Shown here one piece after another: positions 35,959-45,030 of a stretch of 64,000 nucleotides of DNA (its first letter is position 1; every line of letters starts with the position of its first letter). The DNA comes from Sphingomicrobium sp. XHP0239 (GTDB lineage: Bacteria > Pseudomonadota > Alphaproteobacteria > Sphingomonadales > Sphingomonadaceae), in contig NZ_CP154608.1 in the NCBI RefSeq assembly GCF_039555325.1, forward strand, positions 2,108,001 through 2,172,000, written 5' to 3'. A model generated the notes under the pieces. The model did no database searches. It worked only from the letters and a program-made list of their open reading frames with translations, and was not told the origin of the DNA. Both the position numbers and the translations under genes were made by a program.

Positions 35959-36828
35959 TTACCCGCGGGCAAGAGCGCGCGGGTCGCCGAACTCGCCGCG
36001 CTGGTAGGCGCGCACGGCTTCCGCGATTTCCTCCTGACTGTTCATCACGAACGGGCCATGCGCCACGACGGGTTCGTCCAATGGCTCGGCATGGCCGAAC
36101 AGGATCAGGCATCCGTCGGCGCTATGCACCGCGATCGTATCGCCATCGTCGGCGAAGCGGACCAGCTGATAGGGTTCGATGCGGCTGCCGTTCGCCTCGA
36201 CCGATCCACGAACGGTATAGAACAACGGGTTGCGCCCGGCGGGAACGGACAGTTCGGCCGTGCTTCCGGCCGCCATGTCGATCAGCCCGACCGTCACTCC
36301 GGTCAGCGAGCGAACCGGCGCCGATTCCGTCCCCGACACCGCCCGGAAGGTCACGCCCTCCGCCAGCTCAAAGACCGATATTTCGCGCGCGGGGACCTCG
36401 TGATAGTCGGGATCGGTCATCTTGAGACGCGCGGGCAGGTTCACCCACAATTGCAGGATCTCGAGCGGCCCGCCGTCCTTCTTGAAGGCGTCGGGCGATA
36501 GTTCGGCATGGATCAGCCCGCGCCCGGCGGTCATCCATTGCACCCCGCCCGGTCCGACCACGCTCGTCCCTCCGCCCGTGTCGTGATGGGCAAGACTTCC
36601 CTCGATGACGAAGGTCACCGTTTCGAACCCTCGATGCGGATGCGGCCCGAACGGCAGCCCGCCGTTTCCGGGCGGATAGGTCTGGGGACCGTGGTGATTG
36701 AGGAAGAGGAACGGATCGATCTGCGGCAGGCCGGGTCCCGGAACGGGCCGGCGCGTGACGAGGTCGCCGATATCGTCGCGATGGGCGGAATGGACGGACT
36801 GGATCGATCGGCGGGTCATTGTGGTCAT
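35959..36828 (-). CDS. Pirin family protein
   Basis: A 289-residue bicupin. The metal ligands lie in FGPHPHRGFETVTF and in VQWMTAGRGLIHAE; the C-terminal cupin follows (GRNPLFYTVRGSVEA). Pirins are iron-binding proteins of varied function, some with quercetinase activity. Its ATG overlaps the trpA stop (ATGA), so it is the last gene of the trp operon although pirin has no known tryptophan role; the coupling may be incidental. A long in-frame extension through trpA was rejected. Confidence 0.9.
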   Translation of the reverse strand: MTTMTRRSIQSVHSAHRDDIGDLVTRRPVPGPGLPQIDPFLFLNHHGPQTYPPGNGGLPFGPHPHRGFETVTFVIEGSLAHHDTGGGTSVVGPGGVQWMTAGRGLIHAELSPDAFKKDGGPLEILQLWVNLPARLKMTDPDYHEVPAREISVFELAEGVTFRAVSGTESAPVRSLTGVTVGLIDMAAGSTAELSVPAGRNPLFYTVRGSVEANGSRIEPYQLVRFADDGDTIAVHSADGCLILFGHAEPLDEPVVAHGPFVMNSQEEIAEAVRAYQRGEFGDPRALARG

Positions 36829-37640
36829 CGACCCTTCGCCGCTCCGATGGTTCCCGCTTTCAACTCCGCGACCAGATCGCGCACCGCGTCGACCGGCGTA
36901 TCGGACGAGGCTGCCGCATCGACGATCGCGCTGCCGGAGATCACGCCCGCCGCGCCGGCTTTCAGACCCGCGCGAACCTGGTTCGCCGTGGAGATCCCGA
37001 ATCCCAGTACCGGTGGCGGCGCGCCGTGGGCGCGCAGTGCCGCGAACAGGTCGCCATGATCGAGCGCCATGCCGCTGCTTTGCCCCGTGACCCCCATGCG
37101 CGCCACGCAATAGGTGTAGCCCGAGCCCAGCGCGCTGATCGTCTCGATGGTTGTCGCGCTCGCGTTGGGTGCCGCGATGAAGACGGGATCGATCCCCGCG
37201 GCCCGGCACGCCTCGGCATAGGGCGGCGCCTCCAATGAAGGCACATCGGCGACGAGCAGACTGTCCGCCCCCGCCTCCGCCGCCGCCTGCGCAAATCGCT
37301 CGCGTCCGCGCGCCGCGACCAGATTGGCATAGGTGAGGATCCCGATCGGAACGTCGCCGGCCGCCGCACGGACGCGGGCGATCAACTCGAAGCAGTCGTC
37401 GGTGCGCACCCCCGCTGCCAGAGCCCGTTGCGAGGCGGCCTGGATGACCGGCCCGTCGGCGACCGGATCGGAGAAGGGAATTCCCACTTCCAGCATGTCC
37501 GCGCCGCCCTCGACGCACGCCATCAGCAAGGCATAGCTCGTCTCGGGATCGGGGTCGCCGAGCGTCAGAAACGCACCGAAGGCTCCCTCGCCCTCGCGCT
37601 CGCACCGCGCGAACATGGCGCCGTATCGCTGCGTGCTCAT
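36825..37640 (-). CDS. trpA: Tryptophan synthase alpha subunit
   Basis: A 271-residue TIM barrel that splits indole-3-glycerol phosphate into indole and glyceraldehyde-3-phosphate. [32 protein letters not shown] (catalytic Glu and Asp) and the phosphate-binding GFGIST are present. It receives trpB by an ATGA overlap and passes to pirin by another. Confidence 0.97.
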   Translation of the reverse strand: MSTQRYGAMFARCEREGEGAFGAFLTLGDPDPETSYALLMACVEGGADMLEVGIPFSDPVADGPVIQAASQRALAAGVRTDDCFELIARVRAAAGDVPIGILTYANLVAARGRERFAQAAAEAGADSLLVADVPSLEAPPYAEACRAAGIDPVFIAAPNASATTIETISALGSGYTYCVARMGVTGQSSGMALDHGDLFAALRAHGAPPPVLGFGISTANQVRAGLKAGAAGVISGSAIVDAAASSDTPVDAVRDLVAELKAGTIGAAKGR

Positions 37641-38812
37641 GCCAGCAATTCCCGCGCCTGGCCCAGATCCTTGTCGCCGCGTCCGGACAGGTTGACCAGA
37701 ATGACGCGCTCCTCGCCCGCGGCCTGCGCCGCTGCGACGCGCTTGAACGCTTCGGCCAGCGCATGCGCGGTCTCCAACGCGGGGATGATGCCCTCCTCGC
37801 GCGACAACCGCTGGAAGGCGGCCAGCGCCTCCGCGTCCGTCACGCCGACATAGGCGGCGCGCCCGCTTTCCATCAGAAACGCATGTTCGGGTCCCACCGC
37901 GGGATAGTCGAGCCCCGCCGAAACCGACCAGCTTTCGCCCACCTGTCCGTCGTCGTCCTGCATCAGGAAGGTCTCCGCCCCGTGCAGGATTCCGCGCCGT
38001 CCCTTCTGCAGCGTCGCTCCATGCTCGCCGCTGTCGAGTCCCTTGCCCGCCGCCTCGACCCCGACCAGTTCGACGTCCTGATCGCCGATGAAATCGTAGA
38101 AGATGCCGATCGCGTTCGATCCGCCGCCGACGCAGGCGATCACGCTGTCGGGCAATCTATTCTCGACCTCCAACAGCTGCTCGCGCGCTTCGCGACCGAT
38201 CACGCGCTGGAAATCGCGGACCATCTGCGGGAACGGGTGCGGCCCCGCGACGGTCCCGAGCAAATAATGCGTGTCGACGAAGCTCGCCGTCCAGTCGCGC
38301 AGAGCCTCGTTGACCGCGTCCTTGAGCGTCCGGCTACCGATCTCCACCGGGATCACCTCGGCGCCCATCAATTCCATGCGGAACACGTTGGGCTTCTGCC
38401 GCTCGGCATCGAGCGCGCCCATGTAGATCTTGGTTTCCATCCCGAACAGAGCGCCCGCGATGGCGGTGGCCACGCCATGCTGCCCCGCGCCCGTCTCGGC
38501 GATCAGCCGCGTCTTGCCCATGCGCTTGGCGAGCAGCGCCTGCGCGATGACCTGGTTGGTCTTGTGCGCACCACCGTGCAGCAGATCCTCGCGCTTGAGA
38601 TAGAGTCGTACTTTCTCGTCGCCGATATTGCGGCACCGCGTCAGGCTGGTGGGGCGGCCGGCATAGGTCTTGAGCAGATGATCGAGTTCGGAAAGGAATG
38701 CTTCGTCCTCGATCGCGTCGAGATAGGCGGCCTCCAGCTGTTCGATCGCGGGGACGAGGATCTCGGGAACATAGGCCCCGCCGAATTCACCGAATCGGCC
38801 TTTCTGTCTCAT
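37637..38812 (-). CDS. trpB: Tryptophan synthase beta subunit
   Basis: A 391-residue PLP enzyme joining indole and serine. The start is [18 protein letters not shown]; the PLP lysine is in [10 protein letters not shown], followed by [13 protein letters not shown] and the phosphate cup [10 protein letters not shown]. This is the standard TrpB1 type. ATGA overlaps on both sides tie it to trpCF and trpA. Confidence 0.98.
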   Translation of the reverse strand: MRQKGRFGEFGGAYVPEILVPAIEQLEAAYLDAIEDEAFLSELDHLLKTYAGRPTSLTRCRNIGDEKVRLYLKREDLLHGGAHKTNQVIAQALLAKRMGKTRLIAETGAGQHGVATAIAGALFGMETKIYMGALDAERQKPNVFRMELMGAEVIPVEIGSRTLKDAVNEALRDWTASFVDTHYLLGTVAGPHPFPQMVRDFQRVIGREAREQLLEVENRLPDSVIACVGGGSNAIGIFYDFIGDQDVELVGVEAAGKGLDSGEHGATLQKGRRGILHGAETFLMQDDDGQVGESWSVSAGLDYPAVGPEHAFLMESGRAAYVGVTDAEALAAFQRLSREEGIIPALETAHALAEAFKRVAAAQAAGEERVILVNLSGRGDKDLGQARELLA

Positions 38813-40185
38813 CGTGCCGTTCTCCGATCCGTATGCCGCAATTGCGCGAACAGGTCCGCGACTTTGTCGGAATCCTTCGTGCCGGGCTCCGCCTCGACGC
38901 CCGAACACAGATCCAGGCCGTAAGCGCCCACCTGCGCCGCCGCCGCGACATTGTCGGGTCCGATCCCGCCGGCCAGCATGGCATCGCCCAGGTCCGCTCG
39001 CTCGGCCAGCGCCGACCAGTCGAACGACACGCCCGTGCCTCCCGACGCGCCCGCGCGGCTGGTGTCGAAGATCGTCCGGTCCACGCCCTCGGGCGACGCG
39101 CCGATCGTGCCGTCCTCGACCGGGGCGAGACCCCACAGTTCGGTTCCTTCGCGCAACGCCTCGCGCAACGATCCCACCCGGTCGCGCGGTGCCGCTTCAT
39201 GAATCTGCACCGCATCGAGCCGGAGGGTGCGCGCCGTCTCGGCAATGGTCTCGTCCGCAACGCCGCGGAACACCCCGACCGTCCGAAGCCCCGCATCCTT
39301 CGCCATCATCGTCAGGGTCCGAGCCCGTTCCACGCCGAGAAAGCGTGGCGTGCCCGGCGCGAAGATGAAGCCCACATGGGTCGCGCCCGCCCGCGCCGCC
39401 ATCGCGACGTCGGCTACCCGCGTCATGCCGCACAACTTCGTCACGCCATGCACGAGCTCGCGTGCGGCGAAGGCGATGTCCGGCGCCGCCATCAGATGCG
39501 ATCCGACGAGAAAGCCGTCCACGCAGCCCGCCAGCCGCGCGGCGTCGCGATGGCCCGCGATGCCGCTCTCGCTGATCAGCGTGACCGTGTCGGGTACCTT
39601 CGGCGCCCGTCGTTCGGTTACCGCCAGATCGGTCGTCAGCGTCTTGAGGTCGCGGTTGTTGATCCCGATTAACGCGGCGTCGAGCGCCAACGCCCGCTCC
39701 AGTTCGTTTTCGTCATGTACTTCGACCAGCGCATCCATCGCGAACCTCCGGGCCCGCTCCACCGTGGCCTTCGCCGTCGCATCGTCCAGCACCGACAGCA
39801 TGACCAGCACCGCGTCCGCGCCCAGCGATCGCGCCTCGTCGACCTGCACCGGATCGACGATGAAATCCTTGGCCAGGATCGGGCCGCCGTAATTCCCGCG
39901 GATGTGCTGCAGCAATTCGGGCGATCCGCCGAAGTCGGGACCGTCGGTCAATACGCTCAGCGCATCGGCAACGTGCCGATAGGCGCTGACGGCTTCGTCG
40001 GGCGTATGACGCGCGACATGGCCCGACGGGCTCTTGGGTTTGACCTCCATGATGAAACGCGCGCCCGGGCGACGCAGCGCACCGATCAGGCTGCGGCGTG
40101 TCGGTTCCGCGCGTGGCACCTTGGATAGCCGCTCGGCGACCTCGCCGCGTTTGCGCGCCACGATCCGCGCCAGAACGTCAGCCAT
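38809..40185 (-). CDS. trpCF: Bifunctional indole-3-glycerol-phosphate synthase / phosphoribosylanthranilate isomerase (TrpC-TrpF fusion)
   Basis: One 458-residue chain with two TIM barrels. Residues about 1-250 are TrpC ([40 protein letters not shown]); after a short junction [14 protein letters not shown] begins TrpF, with its catalytic cysteine, then [15 protein letters not shown] and a C-terminal [16 protein letters not shown]. This TrpC-TrpF order is the enteric one; sphingomonads usually carry a separate trpF next to trpB. ATG 40185 overlaps trpD by 8 bases; an earlier ATG at 40200 is less likely. Confidence 0.96.
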   Translation of the reverse strand: MADVLARIVARKRGEVAERLSKVPRAEPTRRSLIGALRRPGARFIMEVKPKSPSGHVARHTPDEAVSAYRHVADALSVLTDGPDFGGSPELLQHIRGNYGGPILAKDFIVDPVQVDEARSLGADAVLVMLSVLDDATAKATVERARRFAMDALVEVHDENELERALALDAALIGINNRDLKTLTTDLAVTERRAPKVPDTVTLISESGIAGHRDAARLAGCVDGFLVGSHLMAAPDIAFAARELVHGVTKLCGMTRVADVAMAARAGATHVGFIFAPGTPRFLGVERARTLTMMAKDAGLRTVGVFRGVADETIAETARTLRLDAVQIHEAAPRDRVGSLREALREGTELWGLAPVEDGTIGASPEGVDRTIFDTSRAGASGGTGVSFDWSALAERADLGDAMLAGGIGPDNVAAAAQVGAYGLDLCSGVEAEPGTKDSDKVADLFAQLRHTDRRTAR

Positions 40186-41224
40186 TGCTCGCCTCCACAT
40201 AGGCGTCGAGCGTCTTTGCGGTGTCGCCGCCGTCGATGGCCGCGCCTGCCCGCGTCACGCCGTCCGCCAGACTGTCCGCCCGCCCCGCGACATACAGCAG
40301 CGCGCCGGCATTCAGCGCCACCATGTCCCGCTCGGCCCGTGCGCCGCTGCCCTCGAAAATCGCCCGCAGCCGCTTCGCATTCTCGGCGGCATCGCCCCCG
40401 CTCAGGACCTTGAGCGGTGCGGGATCGAGACCCGCGTCCTCGGGCGCGATCGTGATCTCCTCGAGCGTATCGTCGATCAGCCGGATCGCGCGGCTGTCGC
40501 CGTGCAACGCCAGTTCGTCCAGCCCCGCCCCGTGCACGACCAATGCCCGCTTCACTCCCGTCGCCTGCAACGTCTTCGCGATCCGGCGAAGCAGCTTGGG
40601 GTCCGCGACCCCCAGCAACTGCACCGGAGGCCGTGCCGGGTTCACGCACGGCCCAAGGAGGTTCATCACCGTCCGAACCCCCAGTTGCCGCCGGACCGGT
40701 CCCGCGTGTCGCATGCCGGGGTGATAGGCGGGAGCGTAGAGGAAACAGAATCCCGTCGCGTCCATCAGCGCGCGCGCTTCGGCAGGTGGCATGTCGATCC
40801 GCGCGCCCAATGCCTCCAGGACGTCCGCCGAGCCGCATTTCGAGCTGACCGACCGGTTGCCGTGCTTGGCGACCGGAAGCCCGCAGGCGGCGGCGACGAA
40901 TGCAGCGGCGGTCGAGATGTTGATGATTCCAGAACTGTCGCCCCCCGTACCGCAGCAATCCGCGAACAACCCGTCGGGCGAAGGAAAGGCCTCGGCCGCA
41001 TCGAACAATGCACGCGCCGCCCCGATCATTTCCTCGGGCGTTTCCCCCTTCATCCGCAGCGCGACGAGGACGCTGGCGATCTCGGCCTCCGACAAGCGTC
41101 CCAGAACCAGCCGTTCGAACAGGTGCTGCGCGTCCTCGGACGGCAGATCCTCGCCCGACAATAGCTTTGGCAGCGGGTTGGGAACGGGGCCCAGATCGTC
41201 GGGCAGGCTGGCGGGAGGGGTCAT
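40178..41224 (-). CDS. trpD: Anthranilate phosphoribosyltransferase
   Basis: A 348-residue enzyme that transfers phosphoribose from PRPP to anthranilate. CGTGGDSSGIINISTAAAF is the PRPP loop, HGNRSVSSKCGSADVLEALG the next signature, and HPGMRHAGPVRRQLGVRTV a third. It is separate from trpG, unlike E. coli where they are fused. ATG 41224 is 16 bases after the trpG stop, the only real gap within the operon. Confidence 0.96.
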   Translation of the reverse strand: MTPPASLPDDLGPVPNPLPKLLSGEDLPSEDAQHLFERLVLGRLSEAEIASVLVALRMKGETPEEMIGAARALFDAAEAFPSPDGLFADCCGTGGDSSGIINISTAAAFVAAACGLPVAKHGNRSVSSKCGSADVLEALGARIDMPPAEARALMDATGFCFLYAPAYHPGMRHAGPVRRQLGVRTVMNLLGPCVNPARPPVQLLGVADPKLLRRIAKTLQATGVKRALVVHGAGLDELALHGDSRAIRLIDDTLEEITIAPEDAGLDPAPLKVLSGGDAAENAKRLRAIFEGSGARAERDMVALNAGALLYVAGRADSLADGVTRAGAAIDGGDTAKTLDAYVEASNG

Positions 41225-41240
41225 GGCAAAACAGATCCTG

Positions 41241-41837
41241 TCAGGCGGCGCGGCGGGGGGCGGACGCGGTGCGCGCCCAGCCAAGGAGGTTGGCGATAAG
41301 GAGATCGCCGCGCGGAGTGAGAATGGATTCGGGGTGGAATTGCAACCCGAGCTGAAGTCCGTGATCGTCGCGCACCGCCATCGCCAGCCCTTCATGGGCC
41401 GCATCGACGATGAAACGATCGGGAAGGTGCGACACCGGCGTAGAAAGCGAATGGTAGCGCCCGATCGACAACGGATCGGGCAGTCCCGCCAGCGCGCCGG
41501 CGCCGCCGTGGACAAGGGGCGTGACCTTGGCGTGGTGGGGTTGCGGGGCGCGGACGACCGCTCCTCCCGCCGCTTCGACCAGCGCCTGGTGGCCGAGGCA
41601 GATACCGATCAGCGGCACCCGCTCCCGCGCGCGTTCGCACAGTTCGAGACAACAGCCCGCCTCCGACGGACGTCCCGGCCCGGGGGAAAGCAGGATCGCG
41701 CCGCCGTCTGCCTGCGCCATCGCTTCGGCGGCGGAGATCGTGTTCCTGACGACGCGAACGGTCGCCCCCGCCTGCGCGAACGCATCGACGAGGTTGAAGG
41801 TGAAACTGTCCTTGTTGTCGATGATCAGCAGTCTCAT
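41241..41837 (-). CDS. trpG: Anthranilate synthase glutamine amidotransferase subunit
   Basis: A 198-residue class I glutamine amidotransferase. C80 in GICLGHQAL is the nucleophile; the histidine and glutamate of the triad are in LQFHPESILT. SPGPGRPSEAG is the conserved oxyanion strand. Lying between trpE and trpD, it should serve anthranilate synthase, though the same subunit may also serve aminodeoxychorismate synthase. ATGA overlap with trpE. Confidence 0.95.
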   Translation of the reverse strand: MRLLIIDNKDSFTFNLVDAFAQAGATVRVVRNTISAAEAMAQADGGAILLSPGPGRPSEAGCCLELCERARERVPLIGICLGHQALVEAAGGAVVRAPQPHHAKVTPLVHGGAGALAGLPDPLSIGRYHSLSTPVSHLPDRFIVDAAHEGLAMAVRDDHGLQLGLQFHPESILTPRGDLLIANLLGWARTASAPRRAA

Positions 41838-43342
41838 GCCGCGGCGCCCAGTGCTTCGAGGACCGCACTTGCCTTGGCGCGCGTTTCGGCGGCCTCGGCG
41901 GCGGGGTCGCTGTCCGCAACGACCCCCGCTCCCGCCCGAACCTGTGCCACGCCATCGCGGACCCACGCCGACCGGATCACGACCGCGCTGTCGAACGCCC
42001 CCTCGCCCGTCAGCACGCCGATGGCCCCACCGTACGGACCGCGCGGCTCTCCCTCGACATGACGGATCAGCTCGATCGCCCGCAGCTTGGGTGCGCCCGA
42101 TAGCGTCCCGACGTTGAGGCAGGACCGGATCGCGTGGATGGCGTCGAGCCCCTCGGCCAGATCGCCCTCGACGGTCGAGACCAGATGCATGACCCGTGCG
42201 AACCGTTCGACCCGCATCAGGCTCGTCACTCGACGTGTGCCCGGCACCGCGACCCGCGCGACGTCGTTGCGCGCCAGATCGACCAGCATCAGATGCTCCG
42301 ACGTTTCCTTGGCATCGAGCCGCAGGTCCGCTTCCAGCCGGTCGTCCGCATCGTGCGTCGTCCCGCGCGGCCGCGTCCCCGCGATCGGGCTGACCGACAC
42401 GCGGCACGCATCGCGTCCCGGCCGCACCTCTACCGCCGGTTCGGGGGAGGCGCCGAAGAGCGTGCCGAACCCGGTTTCGATGAAGAAATGATAGGCGCTC
42501 GGATCGACGGCGACGAGTCGTCGGAACGCCCCCATCGGATGGGCACAATCGACGCGGAAGCTGTGGCTCGGCACGACCTGAAACACGTCGCCCGCCGCCA
42601 CATTCTCCTTCAACCGATGGACGATCGTGGCAAAGGCCGCATCGTCCATCTCCGATGTGGCCGCCTGCGGCAGAACCACCGGGACATCCGGCGCCCGCAT
42701 CGGGGCGATGCGATTGGCGAGAAGCGCGATCCGTTCGCTGGCGAGATGCGACAGTCGGTGCGCGGTCGCCTCGTCCTTCGCTCCCGCCACCAGCGCGACG
42801 ATCCGCGCCGACCCCGACGGTTCGACCACCACCAATGTCTCCGCGAGCGCCGCGATCAGATCGGGAAAATCGCCCTCGGGACGCGGTGGCAGCGTCTCCG
42901 CCATATCGACATGATCGAACCCCAGCAGCGCGAAGACCGCACTGGCGAAGGGCTCGTCGTCCTCGCGCGGACCCGCCGACGCCATCGTGCGCAGCAGGTC
43001 GAGCGGCGACGCGGCGCGAAGCCGCTCCGCATCGTCCATCGCGTCGACGCGCTCGAACGCGAACGTCATCGCATCGCCTTCGCATCGACCCGGCGCCGAT
43101 TCGTCGTCCGTCGCGAGCGTTTTCAACATGGCCCGGCCATTCTCGCTGAGCGCCCGAAGGCGCGCCGTTCGCGCCCGCGCCTCCAGCTCCAGCGCCGCAT
43201 CGACGAGGATCAGCGCCGTGCAGCCGGTCCGGCGAAACAACGCCCGTCCGCGTCCTTCGGACTGCAAGGCCGCGAACAGCGCCACCGGATCGTGCGCGCC
43301 GGGCAAGCGGCGCACGAGCACTCGGGGTGTATCGCTTCTCAC
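41834..43342 (-). CDS. trpE: Anthranilate synthase component I
   Basis: A 502-residue chorismate-binding enzyme. The catalytic C-terminal half has GDVFQVVPSHSF, YHFFIETGFGTLFGASPE, SPIAGTRPRG and GTLSGAPKLRAIELI. The N-terminal segment (TALILVDAALELEARARTAR) aligns better with enteric TrpE than with the typical alphaproteobacterial form. The LLES element used for tryptophan feedback in the family is replaced by ALFRR. GTG 43342 overlaps the aroF stop as GTGA. Confidence 0.94.
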   Translation of the reverse strand: MRSDTPRVLVRRLPGAHDPVALFAALQSEGRGRALFRRTGCTALILVDAALELEARARTARLRALSENGRAMLKTLATDDESAPGRCEGDAMTFAFERVDAMDDAERLRAASPLDLLRTMASAGPREDDEPFASAVFALLGFDHVDMAETLPPRPEGDFPDLIAALAETLVVVEPSGSARIVALVAGAKDEATAHRLSHLASERIALLANRIAPMRAPDVPVVLPQAATSEMDDAAFATIVHRLKENVAAGDVFQVVPSHSFRVDCAHPMGAFRRLVAVDPSAYHFFIETGFGTLFGASPEPAVEVRPGRDACRVSVSPIAGTRPRGTTHDADDRLEADLRLDAKETSEHLMLVDLARNDVARVAVPGTRRVTSLMRVERFARVMHLVSTVEGDLAEGLDAIHAIRSCLNVGTLSGAPKLRAIELIRHVEGEPRGPYGGAIGVLTGEGAFDSAVVIRSAWVRDGVAQVRAGAGVVADSDPAAEAAETRAKASAVLEALGAAA

Positions 43343-44352
43343 AATTCGCGACCCAGCGCGTGCAGCAATCGCGACAGTTGCCCGCCCAATGCCTCCATCT
43401 GTTCGGGATAGAGCGACTGCGGCCCGTCGGACAAAGCCTGCGCGGGATCGTGATGCACTTCGACCATCACCCCGTCCGCGCCCGCCGCCGCTGCCGCCAG
43501 CGCCATCGGTGCGACCAGGCTGCGCTTGCCCGTTCCGTGGCTGGGATCGACGATCACCGGCAGGTGCGTCTTCTCCTTCAGCAAGGGGATCGCCGCGAGA
43601 TCGAGGGTGTTGCGCGTCGCCGTTTCGAACGTGCGGATGCCGCGCTCGCACAATACCACCTCCTCGTTCCCACCCGCGAGGATATATTCCGCCGCCATCA
43701 GGAGATCGTCGATCCGCGCTGCCATGCCCCGCTTGAGCACGACCGGCTTTTTCACCTTGCCGACCGCTTTCAGCAGTTCGAAATTCTGCATGTTGCGGGT
43801 GCCGATCTGGATCGCGTCGGCATGGTCGCAGATCAGGTCGAGGTCGGCCGGATCGACCAGTTCGGTGAGGATCGGCATGTCCAGCTCGCCCCCGATCTGC
43901 TTCAGAAGCGCCAGCCCCTCGGGTCCCTTGCCCTGAAAACTGTAGGGGCTGGTGCGCGGCTTGTAGGCTCCGCCGCGCAGGATCCGCGCTCCCGCCGCCT
44001 TGGCCGCGGTCGCACTCTTGCGAAGCTGCTCCTCGCCCTCGACCGCGCATGGCCCCGCGATCAGCGCGAACCGCCCGCCGCCGATCACGGTCTTGCCGAT
44101 CGCGACGCGCGTATCGTGCGGATGCAAATCGCGTGCCGCCAGCTTGTAGGGAGCGAGAATGGGCTTCACGCTCTCGACCGACGGTTCGGCCTCGAGGTTC
44201 AGTTCGGCGAGCACACGCTCGTCACCCAGCGCACCCAGAACCACGCGTTCCGCCCCGGGCATGTGAAGCGGTTTCAGCCCCTTCTTCTCGATCTTGTCGA
44301 GCAATCGGTCGATCGTCGCCTGGTCGGCGTCGGGCTTCATCACGATAATCAT
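43339..44352 (-). CDS. aroF: 3-Deoxy-7-phosphoheptulonate synthase, type I-beta with regulatory domain
   Basis: A 337-residue DAHP synthase, first step of the shikimate pathway. Residues 1-70 form a ferredoxin-like regulatory domain (MIIVMKPDADQATIDRLLDK) like that of Thermotoga DAHPS; the barrel follows with IAGPCAVEGEEQL, RGGAYKPRTSPYSFQG, IQIGTRNMQNF, CERGIRTFETATRN and VDPSHGTGKR. As head gene of the trp operon, directly behind the trp attenuator, it should be controlled by tryptophan availability. ATG 44352 begins the domain exactly. Confidence 0.94.
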   Translation of the reverse strand: MIIVMKPDADQATIDRLLDKIEKKGLKPLHMPGAERVVLGALGDERVLAELNLEAEPSVESVKPILAPYKLAARDLHPHDTRVAIGKTVIGGGRFALIAGPCAVEGEEQLRKSATAAKAAGARILRGGAYKPRTSPYSFQGKGPEGLALLKQIGGELDMPILTELVDPADLDLICDHADAIQIGTRNMQNFELLKAVGKVKKPVVLKRGMAARIDDLLMAAEYILAGGNEEVVLCERGIRTFETATRNTLDLAAIPLLKEKTHLPVIVDPSHGTGKRSLVAPMALAAAAAGADGVMVEVHHDPAQALSDGPQSLYPEQMEALGGQLSRLLHALGREL

Positions 44353-44412
44353 GGATCGGGTCTCTTTTCTCGGAAAGTCGGTAGAAAAAAGAGCGGGCCG
44401 GACGGCTGACAC

Positions 44413-44437
44413 AAAAAAGCCCGCTCGATGGCGGGCT
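44413..44437 (-). terminator. trp operon attenuator (intrinsic terminator)
   Basis: On the - strand AGCCCGC-CATCGA-GCGGGCT gives a 7-bp stem with a 6-base loop, running into a TTTTTT tract (44418-44413). It lies 34 bases after the trpL stop and 60 before aroF. Upstream GGCGG (44470-44466) is complementary to CCGCC (44434-44430) in the 5' arm, so a mutually exclusive antiterminator is possible. Confidence 0.88.
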
Positions 44438-44471
44438 GTCGGTCACGATGAAGTGAGCGCGGGCGCCGCCG

Positions 44472-44540
44472 TCAGGACGAACGCCACCACCACTGCATCG
44501 CAGCGGGGGCGGAACGGACGAGGCGGGTCGTTTTCGACAT
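44472..44540 (-). CDS. trpL: trp operon leader peptide with three tandem Trp codons
   Basis: A 22-codon reading frame, ATG 44540 to TGA 44472, ending MQWWWRSS: three consecutive TGG codons just before its stop, upstream of an intrinsic terminator and the aroF-trp genes. Stalling at these codons when Trp-tRNA is low should favour the antiterminator and let transcription proceed. No ribosome-binding site precedes it; promoter spacing suggests a leaderless mRNA, as described for trpL of Sinorhizobium. The WWW block also resembles rhizobial leaders. Confidence 0.9.
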   Translation of the reverse strand: MSKTTRLVRSAPAAMQWWWRSS

Positions 44541-44547
44541 GCCCCTA

Positions 44548-44575
44548 AGGATGGGCGCGCGATCCAACTTGTCAA
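44548..44575 (-). promoter_or_regulatory. Predicted trpL/trp operon promoter
   Basis: Reading leftward, a perfect TTGACA (44575-44570) is followed after 16 bases by CATCCT (44553-44548), a weak -10 that keeps the key A2 and T6. Seven bases later comes the A of the trpL ATG, which is where transcription would be expected to start. Confidence 0.65.
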
Positions 44576-44630
44576 GCGCTTCTGCATCTCAACGTCGATC
44601 GTCTTCATCGAAATGTCCGAAAGTCCGGGG

Positions 44631-44659
44631 TTGTCATCTGGGTCTCGCGCTACTACCTC
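44631..44659 (+). promoter_or_regulatory. Tentative promoter of the his operon
   Basis: TTGTCA (44631) and TACCTC (44654) are separated by 17 bases and lie 33 bases before the regulator gene. The -10 match is poor. It lies within the 151-base divergent region between trpL and the his operon, about 55 bases from the trp -35. No obvious palindromic operator was found. Confidence 0.3.
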
Positions 44660-44691
44660 CGTCGCATCGTTTTAACACGCTGGAACAAAGA

Positions 44692-45030
44692 ATGATGGAT
44701 ACCGCAGAAATCCGCGAACTCGATGCAAGAGAGTCGCTCGCCGAGTCGATCGGGCGGCTCGCGGTGGCGCTCGCCTCACTGGACCGGGCGGAGGAGATCG
44801 CGGCCCTGCTCGACGATCTCACCACCCCCGCGGAACTGACCGCGATGGCCGAACGGTGGCACGTCGCACGGCTGCTGGCGGACGGCTCGCTGACCTACCG
44901 TCAGATTCACGACGTCACCGGCGTTTCCACCACCACCATCACCCGCGTCGCCCGCTTCCTCAAGGGCGGCGATGCAGGCGGCTATCGCCTGACGCTCGAA
45001 CGACTGAACAACGGGAAAACACCATCGTGA
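44692..45030 (+). CDS. YerC/YecD-type TrpR-family regulator (HisR-like)
   Basis: A 112-residue helical DNA-binding protein of the TrpR superfamily: DDLTTPAELTAMAERWHVAR then LADGSLTYRQIHDVTGVSTT and TTITRVARFLKGGDAGGY, the helix-turn-helix. TrpR-family proteins of the YerC type are known as histidine-operon regulators (HisR) in Gram-positive bacteria. As first gene of the his operon, GTGA-coupled to hisG, it is a plausible autoregulated his repressor; because it also faces trpL it might act on both. Two adjacent ATGs (44692, 44695). Confidence 0.86.
   Translation: MMDTAEIRELDARESLAESIGRLAVALASLDRAEEIAALLDDLTTPAELTAMAERWHVARLLADGSLTYRQIHDVTGVSTTTITRVARFLKGGDAGGYRLTLERLNNGKTPS

Noticed and set aside
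44541..44691. A histidine-rich leader peptide and attenuator for the his operon.
   Set aside because: No short frame with consecutive CAT/CAC codons and no terminator hairpin precede the regulator gene.
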